Shown here in pieces: positions 42,792-56,400 of a stretch of 64,000 bases of DNA. Made by a program: the position numbers and the translations under genes. Numbering within the stretch: the first letter of the stretch is position 1; each line of letters opens with the position of its first letter. The stretch is taken from positions 9,114,001-9,178,000 of the forward strand of contig NC_064443.1 of NCBI RefSeq assembly GCF_023343835.1, written 5' to 3'. This DNA comes from Lagopus muta (Eukaryota; Chordata; Aves; Galliformes; Phasianidae). Below the pieces are notes generated by a model, which was given only the letters and a program-made list of their open reading frames with translations, had not been told where the DNA came from and made no database searches.

Positions 42792-45700
42792 AAAGGTCAT
42801 ATTAAGATCCTTTCTAACTGAAGTTGAACTTCTTGTTACATGCTGCATCCAGTGAAATTAAGCTTTGCTCACATTTACACTTCTGCCAGAATCCCGCAGA
42901 CTCCAAAAAACCAGTGCACACAAACACATCCAGCCATGCTTCAACTCTTCCAACCTAGCTCTGGACAGGCCAATGGACTTTGTGACACAGGGCAGCCCCT
43001 GGGCCATAGATAGCTTTCTTCTGACCCCTTGGAGCCTGTTTATCCTACAGACTTTTTTCCACAGTGACTTCACCAGATTTCTTATGGTTTATATGAGAGA
43101 GTAAAACTGGATTCATGGCATTTGCTTCACAGAGACTTTCTCTCTTGCACAGAGGTGAAGCTTAGTTAGATGCTTTGCTAACAAACCAGCTGGCTAGCAG
43201 AAAGACGCTCTTAATTAAACAGCCTCTCTGGGGAGAACTCTGTCTTCTTTCCCATCGCAACAGGTTTCCTCTTTGTCCTGTGGTGGGCAGGTGTTGTCCC
43301 ATTGTGGCATGGAAAAGGGCAGCCTCTGATCCCACTAAAGATAGCCCCATTGGTAACAGATCAGCAGGGGCATCCCTAGATTGTGGGAGAGTATGCCTAT
43401 CTTGCTTCACTGGCTGGTGCATAATAGAGCTGGCTCCCAGTGATATATCCATGGCTTTTAACGAGAGTCCTGTTCTCCAGAGGGGTAATGAAAGGGAAAG
43501 GAACCTGGAGGGCAATGTCTGTGTCTGCCATTGCCAGAAACCACAGCTGGTCCTGCAAGTGATGGGAATGGAGACAGCGCTTCTATCCAGGAAAGATGCA
43601 AAGAAATGCTTTCCCACTGCATTATCTGCTCGCTTTAATCTCTTTCTCCACCACTTTCACACCAGGAAGTGAATTTTGCTCCAATGGAAGGTGAGATGCA
43701 GATAATCTCAGGGAAGGAAACAATACTTACTGTAACCCCTGGTCTCAGCCAGCCATTGGTTCTTTCATGTTGATGGTTGCAGCAGCTCTGCCCTGACTCC
43801 TTGGGATCGGGTGTGCAGGCTAAAAGAGGTTAGGGAGCTCCAGCCACATCCCTGGCCTGGCTGACCAGGGAACAATGGTTGTGACCTACCCAGCAGAGCC
43901 TGTCTGCCTGCAGTCCAGACATAGCAGGGAGCAACTTTTCCTCTACTGACCTTGCACTCAAAAGGATTGAGATAATATTAACAGGTACATTTCCTTCTGT
44001 GCTTTCCAAAGTGATCCAGGAGGCAGTCTGTCCAGAAGTATGGACTCCAGAAATCTACAATGAGCTCTACACCATCTGATCCAGGTGGCATAGGGCCTCT
44101 ACTCACTCTGTTAAGGTAGGATTTACCACCCTCACAAAGCATTGCAACAATGCATTAAAGAATGAATGCATAAAGCTGAAAATGTGCCGCAGCTAAAGAA
44201 TGCAGCTGTGACTGCAAACCATGCCATAGGCATGTTCACAAAGTATACACCAGGTTTGTCCAATGAAGGAAATTCTCTTACTGACACTGTTCAGACACAG
44301 GCTCTTTGAATTTCCTGTCCGTGGTGAGACTCCTTTGGTCAGTGTCATTCCAGCTCCAGCAAAGCTGTCCACAAGGGACCCATGCCTCCCCAGCAAGGGT
44401 CCTGAATCCTTTAAAGAGTTAACCGTGAGCTCCAGGCTCAATGCACAGGAATGCACCCGCTTCAGGTGGAGTCTCACCAGAGCCAGCCTTGAGCACTGAA
44501 CTGCCTTCACGGGAACCCATACAACTCTGAACTCAACAGCAACCACATTATGTTGCGTGAGGATCAGCAGGAACTGACATGGGACCAGCATGGGACCAGA
44601 TGCTCCCATTTTAAATCTCATTTCACTTTTTGCCCCTACTATGTAATTCCTTAGTACCCCACAGAGACTGTGCTGCTTTGGCCCAAGCTTTCTGCACCAG
44701 TTGTGCATCTTTTCACTTGCACCCTCTTTCTCAGAGCTCTCTTTCCAATGTCTCTCGCATTTACACCCTTGCAGAATTTACCTTTGTGGCTCACAAACCA
44801 GCCATGTTCCTTTACTTCTGCTCCATTAATGTCTATTGGGCCTGGGAAGACCAGCCATTGCTTCATGCCACTGTATGATCCATCCCTGTCAATGCTATAG
44901 CTCTGCCTGACATCACTGCCCTGCTGGCGTTCCTACAGCCTGCTTTCACTTTTAGTCCCAATGCTGAACAAACCCAGCTCTTTTCTTCATGTACACATAC
45001 GCATGTATTTATACAAATACATCCCACCACAAAAAGAGACCTATTTTCAAGGTTTAATATGCTCCAAGTTCTGCTGTGGACTCTTCCTCTTTTGTTGCAG
45101 CTGTGGTTTTTCATAGGGCAAGCTTTGTGGGTTTGCAAGAGTCCTTGGATGCCTTGGGAAATGTTCTGCAAAAGCGAGCTTTCTCTCCATGTGTTCTGCA
45201 CTCCAGCCACCAGGTCCTGAAATCTCTGTGCACAGGATTTCCCCTATTAAAATGGAGACAACGCCTACTTGCCTTTCAGGCAGACCTGATTGATACTAGT
45301 TGTTTATAACTGCAGTATCAGGCAAAGAAACAAGAGTGCCAGCTAGACTCCCTCCTACATCATCTGCTCTATGTGAGCTGCAGCACAATACCAGGATGCT
45401 CTGAACAGGCTCAGAATCACCACCTCACAGCCACAGAAGCTCTGGCTACCTGATGCAAGCTGCTTTGCCACCGCTCTGCAAAGAGTAAGGCTTTAGCCAC
45501 TGCCTTAAATGTCTTCATGCATGACATGAGAGAAGCAATCCCAACTACCTGTAGAAATAAGGGAGAGCCTACAAGCACTAAACAACCGTGAAACAATGAA
45601 GGCTACACCCTCTGCCTCCCCTGTGCTCGTCCTAGTTACAAGAGAAAGTAACTGGCTTAAAAGAGTTGAGGATTAACCTAACACACCTGGGTACCACCTG

Positions 45701-46481
45701 CTGCTTTACTGGCTCCAGCTCGCAGTTCTGTGACAAGCTGAGCGCCTGACAGCAACATCCCTTTGAAATACCAGATCTGCTAAGGGTTTGGAAAAGCCTT
45801 GCTGTAGCACAAGGCAATTGGCAATATGCATGAAGACAAGTCTCCTGGGGCTGGCTGGCAGCAAGGAGGGATAACTTGGGGAAAGAAAATGCTGCAAGCA
45901 CAGTGCAAGGCACGCTCTTCATAACCAAACAGCAGCTTAGCCCTGTAGAGTTAGCACAGCATTAAGGTTTTTCTGAGAGGCAAAGCACACAAACGCCGAA
46001 AAGAACAACAACAAAAAACTTCTCTACGAAGCAACAGAAAGTTGTCTCAAGGTGAAAAGCACATTTGTCCAGCCTTGCCTACTTGTAGCCTGACAGAGAG
46101 GGAGGTGAGATACGAGACTGAGCAATTTGCAACCTTCTAGTTCCCTCTCTCCCACCTCCTCCTCTCGTGGGAAATGAAAGAGACCTTTTGTGGAAGGAGG
46201 GAAGTCGGTGTGCAGCCAGTGTGTGCTGGGAGCAGCCTGGACTCGTGGGAAGGATCCCAGCATGCAAACATGTGTGCAGGGCTGCGTGCTCACACACACA
46301 CGCGTGTGCACAGTTATGCTGAAGTGCTTGGGGCCGGCCCAGGGCCATTTCTCAGAAATCTCCTCATGCGTGTCTGAAAAGGTGGATCAGGCAGCGGAAG
46401 CGGTGAAACCACCACCATGCCCAGGCCCCAAATGACTGCCTTTTCTCTCTTTTTTTTTCTTTTCTTCTTCTTTTTTTTCAG
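38151..46481. other. Downstream intergenic stretch
   Basis: No coding exon is recognised. Overlapping open frames on both strands at 43162-43672 and a 171-codon minus-strand frame at 44193-44708 have no recognisable domain. No interspersed repeats are visible. Confidence 0.6.
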
Positions 46482-46688
46482 CTCCCCCCACTCCTTCCTC
46501 CTTCCCTCCCCACCCTGCCCTGTTGAACCGCAGCACCAGAGCGGCAGAACCTGATGCTGGAGGAGAGTGAAGGAGGCAGCCACCGCCAGCCATCATCCAG
46601 CTCCCTCCTCCCTGCTGCCATCCCACTGTTCTAGTAGCACGGTCCCTGCCTCTGTGAAGGCTCAGATCTGGGGAGCATGGCAGGAAAG
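46482..46688 (+). other. Candidate unannotated exon
   Basis: A very strong polypyrimidine tract and acceptor (ttcttttttttcag|CTCC, AG at 46480-46481) is followed 207 nt later by a donor-like GGAAAG|GTAAAA (GT at 46689-46690). This could be an exon of an unknown, probably non-coding, transcript. No protein similarity is recognised. Confidence 0.2.
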
Positions 46689-47085
46689 GTAAAATGAGCC
46701 GGTGGTAGGATAAAAACAGTTTGGTTTTCTTTCTTCCCTCTTCAAAGCATGGCTAGGTTGTTGTCTTCTCCCTGGGTAATGCTGAAGAGAAGATGGAGGC
46801 TTGGATGAGAGCCTCCTAGGGGACAACTTCAGCTGCAATTCTCCTCTGACCAATATCACTCCATCAGGTCTCTTTTAGCCTATTTCCACTATAATGGGGA
46901 CAAAAAAAGGGTGTCTGTCACCATTCCCACCCACCACATCGGGCAGGGAGAGGGGAAGCATGGCTGGAGCCCTCACTTCTGTTTACTGCTCTATGTTAGC
47001 AGCAAAGCTTTCCTCTTGCCATGCTTCCTGATAGCAGTGGGCCAAGCAGCGAGTCTGTGGCCTGAGCCCCCTCCATCCGCAGCCT

Positions 47086-47141
47086 AAAATGGCGGTCGGG
47101 ACAGACCTCAGCCCCGTGATGGCGGACAGCCCTCCGCCATC
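47086..47141. promoter_or_regulatory. Three YY1-like motifs in 56 bp
   Basis: AAAATGGCGG (47086-47095), GATGGCGG (47118-47125) and its reverse complement CCGCCATC (47134-47141). YY1 sites of this ATGGCGG form often sit just downstream of transcription starts. A 110-codon + strand frame begins at the first motif (47089-47421), with MAVGTDLSPVMADSPPP at its start and a Cys-rich CWICIVCC. No known family is assigned. Confidence 0.35.
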
Positions 47142-47421
47142 CCCACACAAGCTCTCACCACCCCAGCACTTTTCCCTGAGGGAAATATGCTGGATCTGCA
47201 TCGTGTGCTGCAAATTTCCTCCTCCTGTTGAGGAAGAAACGCTGGAAAGTTATAAAGGCCCAAACTCTAAAGGCAGTTTTGGCAACGATGTTGGAGATCT
47301 GCTTGATAGAGCACATTCAGCTCTTTTGGGGCACTGCTGGGTCAAAAATAAACCTTACACAAAGCAAAACAAGACAATTTTTACTTTGCACATTTTCTGT
47401 ATAACAAAAGGTATTGGATGA

Positions 47422-50400
47422 AAGAAGAGAACATGGGAATCCACAAAGTGGAAGGGTGGAAGGGACAAATTGAACATTGCAAAAAAAAAAAAAAAAAAAG
47501 TGTAGTGCCAAAGGAAAAAGAAAAATGCATTGAAAGGAATTAAGAAATAGAGGTGTCACCTGAGGTTGTCCTGAACTCCACCTGGGTGTGAGGAAGATGG
47601 AGTCCTTACGAGGCAAAAACCTAAAGGGAGATAGAAAAAAGGAGTAAATAAAGAAGGCAAGAAATGAGAGCGTGCAAAAGCCCACTCAGAGATCTAAGGA
47701 TTAAAAAGAAAACCTTTAGTAGAAATGGAAAACAGGGAGGCAACCAAACAAGAATATTCAGTCAGTTAAGGCTTGCAGGGAAAAGATAAGGGCAGCAAAA
47801 ATGCAGAATGAGTTAATTATAGCCAAAGGGATTAAGGAGAATAAGAGGCCTTTTACAAATATATCAGGGGAAACAGAAGAAGTAGGTAGAAGGTGGGTCT
47901 GTTAATAATAGGTCAGAGTAGGGAAGGAAAATAATGAAACAAGGGGACAAATCATGCCAAGAGCTATGTGGGCATCTTCCTGCTGCCATACAGCCTGGGA
48001 CCTCCATAACTGAGGTAGGGATCAACCGGAGACTCTCATCCACAAGGACACATCTGAGCTGGGTGTGGAGATGTGCCATGAAGCTCTGTGCAACACCTGA
48101 CACCTTCCCTGAAGAAACCAAGATGAATGTTTTCAGTGATGTAACTGCCTCAGATCAGGCAGGCTCATACAATAAAAACAGCAGCGGCTGATGGAGGAAA
48201 AACTGCCTGGATTTTTGCGGTGTAGGAGGCTGAAAGAGCTAAGGTTATCCACATATGTGGTGCAGTGGCCTCAGAAGAAGACCTAGCTAAAACATGTCCA
48301 AATATCTATGGGCCTTTCTTTGGCTTGTGTTGCCTTAGCTAGGTTATTTCTTCTTTGTCTGCCTTGGTCAGCCCCACAGACAGCAACCACGGGTAACACC
48401 CAGCAAATCCCTTAGGGCTGGAAGCAGGGATTGGCACGTATTAGGACTCTGTAAAACTTGCATTTCACTGACTGGTGAGCCAAATTCTAACCTTTTAAGA
48501 AAGTTTGCGCAAGGATTTGAAGCATTTCAGATATGCACACATTCCTGCCATCAGGATTTTGGCTTTCTCCCGCTCCAGAAATAAAATTTGGCTCCAAATC
48601 CCAGGTTTCCCTCTCAGTTCCTATATAAACAAGAGGCTCAGCTAGGAAAACGACAGAGTATTTATATTTTGTCAAAGTTAAAAAAAACACAACAACACAT
48701 CAGAGGATAGAAACTATTTTGCCCAGCTCTTTCATAGCGGGGAGCTCATAGCTGTCCTGCCTGTGGGCTGCTGGAGGCTTTCCCCAAACCAGACCCCTCA
48801 GGCACCCTCCAGCCCCCATCTGCCAGGCAGGAAACAAAGGGCCAGCGCCTTCCTGGCAGGAGACAAGGTGCCAACCTGCCTGTCTCTGTTTACCAAAGGG
48901 AGGGATGTTAGCTGGGTGCGAATGGGGGCTGGGACCATGGCTGGGCGGGGGCCATTTGTCCTCCATTCCTGACTCTCCCTTCCGCCACTCTGGCTGTATC
49001 CCTCTGATTTTCACTTCTTTTAAGTGCTTTAGATAGTTAGCAGGCTGATGAGTAGAAAATAAAAACTACGTTTTAAAATAGGACTCTATTTCTGCAAGGG
49101 AAAACGGGACAGCCTAAACTCTTGCGAGCCAGTTCCCCACAGCTCCATCCTCCAAAGATACAGGGTGCTTTGGCCCACGGGTCAGCCATGCAAAACACAC
49201 GGCTGTTACACAGGGCTGAGCAGGTGGCTCTGTAGGCTGGGCACTGACACTGGAGGCTCATTCCACACCCATCCACTCAAGTCCCCACAAATGACAAAAG
49301 CACTGCTGACTCCCTTCCATTTTACCTGTGTTGTGTTGTGCAGTGCAGGGTGAAGTCAGCGCTCTCTATCTCCCTATTGCCTCTTTGCACTTTCAACCCG
49401 AGTATGTAAAACTACAGGAGGAAAGAGAGGTTAAAATAACAGCAGTCAATAATTAAAGACAGAGAATATACTGACATTTATAGGTCTTCCCCTTCCACCA
49501 GTTGTGCTTTTACTAACGTGATCTCTATTGGGTGTTATGTTAGTGGGACTCTCCAAAGAGTCACCAAGCAGGAGATCAGAAGAGCTATAACAAAAACAGT
49601 TATATGCCATCATTTGGAACTAGATCATCTCTGAGGTCCTATCCATCCCAAGCCATTCTGTGTTTCTACAATTCTGTGATTTGGTATTGAACCCTAAACT
49701 GAGGAGTGACACACAGGTGATGCTGAATGCTGAATTTATAGGCAAGTATACATGTTCCCTCACCTCTGTCCCTCCTGGAGGCTGGAGGAGAGACAGAATT
49801 TGGTGGCTCCTAGCCTGCCTCTGCCCTGCACAGAGCCGTGCTGCTACAAAAATAACCCCTTTTATTCCTCTTTCCTTCTGAGTACCTGTTCCATCTCTCC
49901 CAGCTGCCCAGGAATCTCCCAGCCAGCAGGAGAGGTGTTGTCACAGGAGGGAAAAGGAGCAAGGAGCCAAGAAGCTTCAGCACTGAAAGGAGCAGCTGTG
50001 GCGGAAGGCAGCACTTGGAGTGATCTCATGAATCAGCCATGACATTATCTGCAGTGAAATGCCTGGGAAGGGGTTTCCCATGTCCTACCCTGACCTGCAA
50101 GGTTGACTCCATGGGGGCCTGAAGGGCATTTTGATTGCCAAAGACAAAGGCTAGATCAGGAGGAAATGATATTTTATTTAACCTCTGCGTCGAGGTGGGG
50201 GCCCGAGGGGAGGGCAGAAGCAGGGGGGAGGTGACAGAGGCGTGGGGATAATGCTGGGGGATTCACAGCAGATAACTCTGTAACATATGGGCTTTCACTA
50301 AAGCACGTCCCACCAAAAAGCCAATTTCCCTCAGTGTGCTGTCAGTTGCTGCCAGGCAGCTTGCTCCGTCAGGGCTGTGCTCTGCCATACAACGCCCCAT

Positions 50401-53400
50401 TCGGTGCCAATATGGAATTTCCTTTTGGGAAAGGGTTGCAATAATTGTCTCTCCTATTTACACAGTGATTTCCAGACAACGTGCCAGAGCCTGGAGCCTT
50501 TATACAGGCAAAGCTCCCAGGGACACCCTGACTTGGCTCCAGTATCAGCTCTGAGCACTCAGCACGATGTGTGATGAGGCAGGGGACTGCAGACCTGTTG
50601 GTGCAGGGAGCAGCTATCCCTAAAGTGCCCCATTCCCAAAGTGCTCATAAAAGAAATCGGCATCAAAAGCACTCTGGAGTGGTAGTGTGGGGTGCGCTTA
50701 CCTCCTATTTAGAAAGCATTAGATCTACAAAGGCTTTAAATATCTTCCTGATGTGACATGCCTGTAGGAAGTTGCTGTAGATGTCCTAAGGACCCGTGTG
50801 ATCTGAGGGTGGGAGGGTAAGCCTGAAGGCATGGGAGCACAGGGGAATGCAAGAGTGCCTGCGAGGGAGGGTGGTGGGCTTTATGCAATCAAGCCCTGGG
50901 GGAGAGGTGGGGGGTCACAGTGGTACAACCTGCAATGCCAGCAAGGTGAGGCCACGGTGGTGGAATTCATTCTGGTCTTCCTCTGATGAGCCTGAGAGCT
51001 CCGTTCACGGCACATGGAAGTAATGTGTGGTTCTGAACAGTTCCAGTTTCGCTGATCCTCTCTGTTTTCAGCTGACACAGAAACACAAGTGAGGTAGACC
51101 AGAAGTGTGAGAAAGGGTAAAGGCCTTCCTTCACTCCAGATCATTTTCTCATCAGATCAAGTGGGCATGCAGTGGCATTTTGTTACTTCCTTTGGAAGGC
51201 AGTTTCCATACTTCTTATACAGGCATACATACATCCCAGGATGTATTTTGCCAGATTTCTGTTTTCACCATTAAGAAGAAAGCAGTCATGGCTGTCAGTA
51301 TGAATTCTTACAAGTGCAAAGGACATAAAAGTGGCACCCCCTCCCATCTTCCCACAGTACCAAAATATCACGTGTCAAAGATGCTCCTGCTGAGAGATGA
51401 ATTCCCCCTCCATGCAAAGTTTGGGGACTGAGGATTGTTCCAAGTGTTTCTATTTCAGACACTTGGTCTTTGACCAACTCATTGCATTTCAGGCTTGTGC
51501 TGAAGACCTGAGGACCATATTTGTTTGTATTCCCCCTGCACTCAGGGCCCCGATCGCATCTGCCTGTGCAAAACTGCAGCCTGCCCTAAGCACGTTCCCC
51601 AGATATGTGGTTCCTCAGAGGTCCTGGGTAATTCGGGGCAGGTCAGGCACACACCAGCTCTCCAGCTCTGCTGTGCAGGGAACCCACAGCACAAACTGAC
51701 CCATGGGGAGCATGACCCAAAGTGTCAAAACAGGGCCTTTTACATTTTCCACTGCCACCAAACCTGTTTGACTGAATTGCAGGTTAAAAAGGCATTGTGT
51801 CTGTAATTGTTGGGCTTTAGAGAGCGTGTCTTTTCCTTTAATGAAATACCTCGCTCATTCCATTCGAAAAGGAACCAAAGACTTCTCAGGTTTATGATAA
51901 AGTTGTAAAAATTTTATTTACCCCATATTTCCTGCTGGGTTATTTATGAGGCATTTTGTCAGCTCTCATAAAACTGCCTAGTAAAATATATTTTCTTACC
52001 AAAAAAATAAAATCATTTGTGTGGGACATCTTGAGAGCAGCGAGGACAGAGTTAATGGGATACACACACGTTCCGACCCCAGGAGAAAACAAAACAGAAC
52101 AAAAGCCAGGCATTGTTGTGCTGTATTAGTTAATAATAGATTTAGAGCTGAAATCCTGCTCCCACTGATGTTACTGGAAGTTGGTCCTTAATAGAAAATA
52201 ATCAGAGAACCAGCTGCCATGAAACGGCGAGCCCCAAAGTGAACCTGAAGTGCATCAGAGCGCCCCAAAAACACATTTCTCCTGTTGGAATTTCACAACA
52301 AAGAGCAGCTTGGCAACTTTTTACTTCAAATGCTGTGACTTCGATTTATTTAACTCTGGGAGAGATTCAGATTGCCACTCTGAGCTTGAACCCAAGGTCA
52401 GCTGTTTGTTAATAAAATCACTTTTACCTAGATAAGCTTTAAGCTGCACAAAGTGAAGCTCCTTAACATGAAGATGAAGGAGATCCCATTGTGGCAGCTG
52501 CTGTCAGCTAGCCCAGGCACAGGAAAAGCACAACCCACCCGCTCCAGGCACAGCTGGGGGAAATTTGCCTCTCTTGGAGCACTGCTTCTCAGTTGTGTGT
52601 CATATGTCTGCATCTGCTCTGTTCTCCATGATCTGAACTCTCCCATTTTCTTTCTCCCCAGCAGTGCTTATGTTCCCTAATCCCAGTGGGAAGCTTGGAA
52701 CACTGTGTCTGTAGCTCTGCATTCCCCTAACACCCTCATTTCAGCCCTTGCATCACTTACCACGTGCAGATGGGTTGGACTCAGGTAAATCCTCCTTTTT
52801 TTTCCACCCAGAAGCTCAGCAAAGGTATTCTAGCTGGGAGGCAGCAGACATACAAAGGAAGCAAGAAAACAATGAATAAAAGGCAAAAGAAAACAGGCAA
52901 GGAGGGTTGTTTTTAAAATAACAGCAGCTAGATGCTGGGAAGCGGTCAGAGGGCTTTTGTTTGGTGCCTGCACTGTGCTTGGCACAGCACAGCCTCCATA
53001 CAGCTGAGCTCCATACTCCTGCTGCCGTGCAAAAGTAAAGCAGCAACAGCAGAGCATGGGAAACAGGCAAGCAGCCAGGTTTGGAAAGGTATTTAAGTGT
53101 CTAAAGGCACAGTGGGATATTTATTTACAGATGCTGGTACAGGTCCATGGTTTCCTACGGGAACCATGGGGCATTAGGCTCACAGTGCCAGTGCTTTATT
53201 GGTGCCACCAGGTGTTATCTGTGCCTTTAGGTACACGTAGAGCTGCTTTACCTCTTGACAAAGGCTTGTTTATAAACATTGCTCATACTGTGGGGTTGCT
53301 CTCCTGTGTGCCTGCACTGTGCTTCTGCGTGCAGGCTCAGAAGGAAGCGGGGAGCAGCCTGCTTCCCTCTGGGGAAAGCACAGAGCATGTCCATAATGTG

Positions 53401-56400
53401 GGATGTGCCAGGCCTGAGCTAGTGGATGGCTGCAAAACAGGCTGTGGTTTAAACAAAGTGGACCAAACTCCAACTCAGCCCTGCCAGAAATGCCTGATAC
53501 TGATACAAATAGAAAATGAATTCTACAACAACTGTGCTCTCCCTAGGCAGTATTCTCCTAGGCTAAGGTTTACAGTGACCCAGTGAGCACAAAATTGGAG
53601 ACAGACCCACCTGGAATGTTTGTCAGCTGTCAACAAGATGCAGAGGAACTCCGACACAGAGGAGAGGGCAGATGTGTCTGCAGGCTCTCTGGATGTGGCT
53701 CTGAGTGCTGACTAGGTGGAGATGGAGACGGAAAGCCATTTCTATTCCAGATATCAAACAAGCTCTCAGGGAAATTCCTTCTACAGCTTAATTCATTTAA
53801 AAAGAAAACACCTTTGCCTCCCAGCTTTCAGGGGGTTTTGGCATCCCTTACAACCAGTGCAGTCAGTAGTTCCAGAATCAACAGCTTTTGGTCAATGACT
53901 GACAAGGAAGGGCTGCTTTGCCTCAGTGCAGCGGGGAGAAACCAGCAGACATGTGGCAGACGCCGTGTTTGCACTGGTGGGAATAATGCTTTCGACTCAG
54001 CTTACGAAAGGTGAGCTGGCAGGATGTTAGCATACCACACACTTTGACAAACCCCTGGTGATGAGAGAGCTGCTGCCCGCCAGAGAGACCTGGCCCAGGG
54101 GAAGGTTCCTGCCTGTCCCACCAGCCTATTGCTACCAGTGCGGTACATTCCAAAACTAAAGCTACAAAATGCTTCTCCCTGCACTCCAGGCTGGCACCGG
54201 AATGTATGGTGCTTAGGCTCGAAACCTGGTGCTGGAGTAATCCCTAGGAGAGGAAAATAAGTGGAGACAGATAGCAGGGATGTGCAATAGCTGTCGTGGA
54301 GGTCTGTGTAAAGCTGCCATTGACTGGGGTCCTTGTCAAATGGCAGACACGAGGCTTATAGCTGCTTTTTTCCCTCTTTGCAATGGGCTGTGTTATTTCT
54401 CTTCCCCACTGCCAACTGGCATCAGTGACTGATTCATTCGCACCAAACACAAAGATATGGGCTCTCAGAAGCCAAGCAGGACGCTCACCTAGGGAACGCG
54501 CTGGAGCTTTTTAATAAAGTTTAGAGAAGCATTCAGGCTTTTCCACCATAGTAGGAGAAGATGAAATTCTTTAATTGTTTGTGTTTGGTAGAACTCATAT
54601 AAAAAGAGGATTTGGGATTCTGGGGAAGCTTTAGAACTGACTCTGACCTTAAGCTGTGTTTCTGCACAGCACTGCATGCTCCCACACTGTGCTCCCAGCA
54701 CTCACCCTGGGAACAGCCCTCACTCGCATCCCCCTGTCTTCAGCACATGGAGTGATTCGGGAAGGCAGCAGTTGTTTTATCCCATTGTTAGAACAAGCTC
54801 TTTAGGAGCCTGTGCAATATAAAAGCCATGTTGTCATGCACAAACGCTGTGTCTCATCACAGACCAGGTCTGACCTGCTTGAGGCTCAACACAAGCTTAG
54901 AACTAACAGTGACAACATGAGATCTAGGAACACAAACACAGCAGCCAACAGCCCAGATGTGCACTGGTGATGGCACGTGAAGCATTTGAATCTGGATTTC
55001 TTACACCGCAGATAACCTCACTAATACTGCAGTCAGCCTGTGTGGCATCTCTCAATCATGATAAAAAGAAACTAGTTTGATTTTAATTGATAGATAAGAG
55101 GAACACTGGGGGCTGTTTTGACTTTTCAAATCTTGAAAATCCTTTCCAGGTGGGAACTCTGCCCTCCACCTCCTTCACCTTACATCCCCAAGTCACTCAC
55201 ACAGATGATGGGATGCTTCTCCCTTTTGGGCTCCATGCGTTTCACTGCCATTCTAGGTATTGGAGCGTTGAGCAGAAAGCAATGCCAAAGCTGTGGCACA
55301 AGCACAGGCTTGAAGGTGAAGTGCAGAGCAATTCCTCCGGCTCAAAGATGCCAAGATCTCAGCCCCAAATGCCATCTGGCACGAAGTCTCACTGAGAAGT
55401 AGACCATCTTTCAGGACAGGACTGATGGATTAACTCTTTTCCCAGTACCATCCTGAATGGCAGAAAGGTTCAGCAGTCAGCGTGGCATAGGCTGGTTCAA
55501 TTTTTCATGCAACAGTTGCTTTTACCACTATTAAATCACATGGCTCTGCAAGGACCAGCCAAGATCTTCAAACCAGCAACAGCTATGGCTCAGTAGTCAA
55601 AATTTGGCTCAGCCTGCCAACCTGGAGATGAGAATGAATGACTTTCACCTCCTGGAACCTTAGCAGTGTGGGGCCTGACCTAACACTGCAGGAGTGTAGG
55701 GGTGCCCAGCTGTTAATGGTGCACGTTTGAGTCAGGCTGAGCAGATGAACCTGCAGCTTTTCAGGGCAAGCTGGCAGAAGGCTGAACTGTCTGCAAACTG
55801 AGAAATGCAAACAAGGAGGAAAAAAGTTCAGTTTTGCATCCTGAAAGAAAATGCAAATCTTGGTTGTTGTTGTTTTTTTTAAATCTTTTTTTTTTTTTTT
55901 TTTTTGGATGTCAGTGCCAGTCTTCTCTCTCTGATTTCTACACCTTTTGGCACAGGAATGAAACCAGTCTAATCTCAGTCACTGGCTGAGGAATGCTCAG
56001 GCTTTCTGAAGTCCCAGCCCACTTGGATAGCTGTATTTCTGAGACAGAGAAACAGCAATCTTTCTCCTTTTAACATCAATAACACCAGTTATTCTCCCAA
56101 AGAATTATTATCAACAATTCCTTTGCTATATTTACAAAGAAGCGGGGCTATTCTTAGAGAAAACACTAAAAAAGCCATTTTATTCAGCTTTCTTGGCAGT
56201 TATACAAAAATGTAAGGAATGTAGTCAGTTAAAAACATCAAATCCCCAGCACGAGTCTATAAGAGCTTCCCTAATGCATATTTACAGTATAGAAAGCAAC
56301 CGCTTTCCTGTTTTGTAGAACAAACAGGGAACCTTCTCTTTTCCTCCGAGCTGTTCCTGAAGACCAAACATTAAGTTTGACACAGAATGCTGCTTTTAAT

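Noticed and set aside
43162..43672. Overlapping 151- and 165-codon frames on both strands
   Set aside because: No recognisable domain or splice context on either strand. Kept as unexplained, not called as a gene.
44193..44708. 171-codon minus-strand frame
   Set aside because: I looked for the end of EEFSEC, the convergent neighbour in mammals, but the sequence shows none of its C-terminal features.
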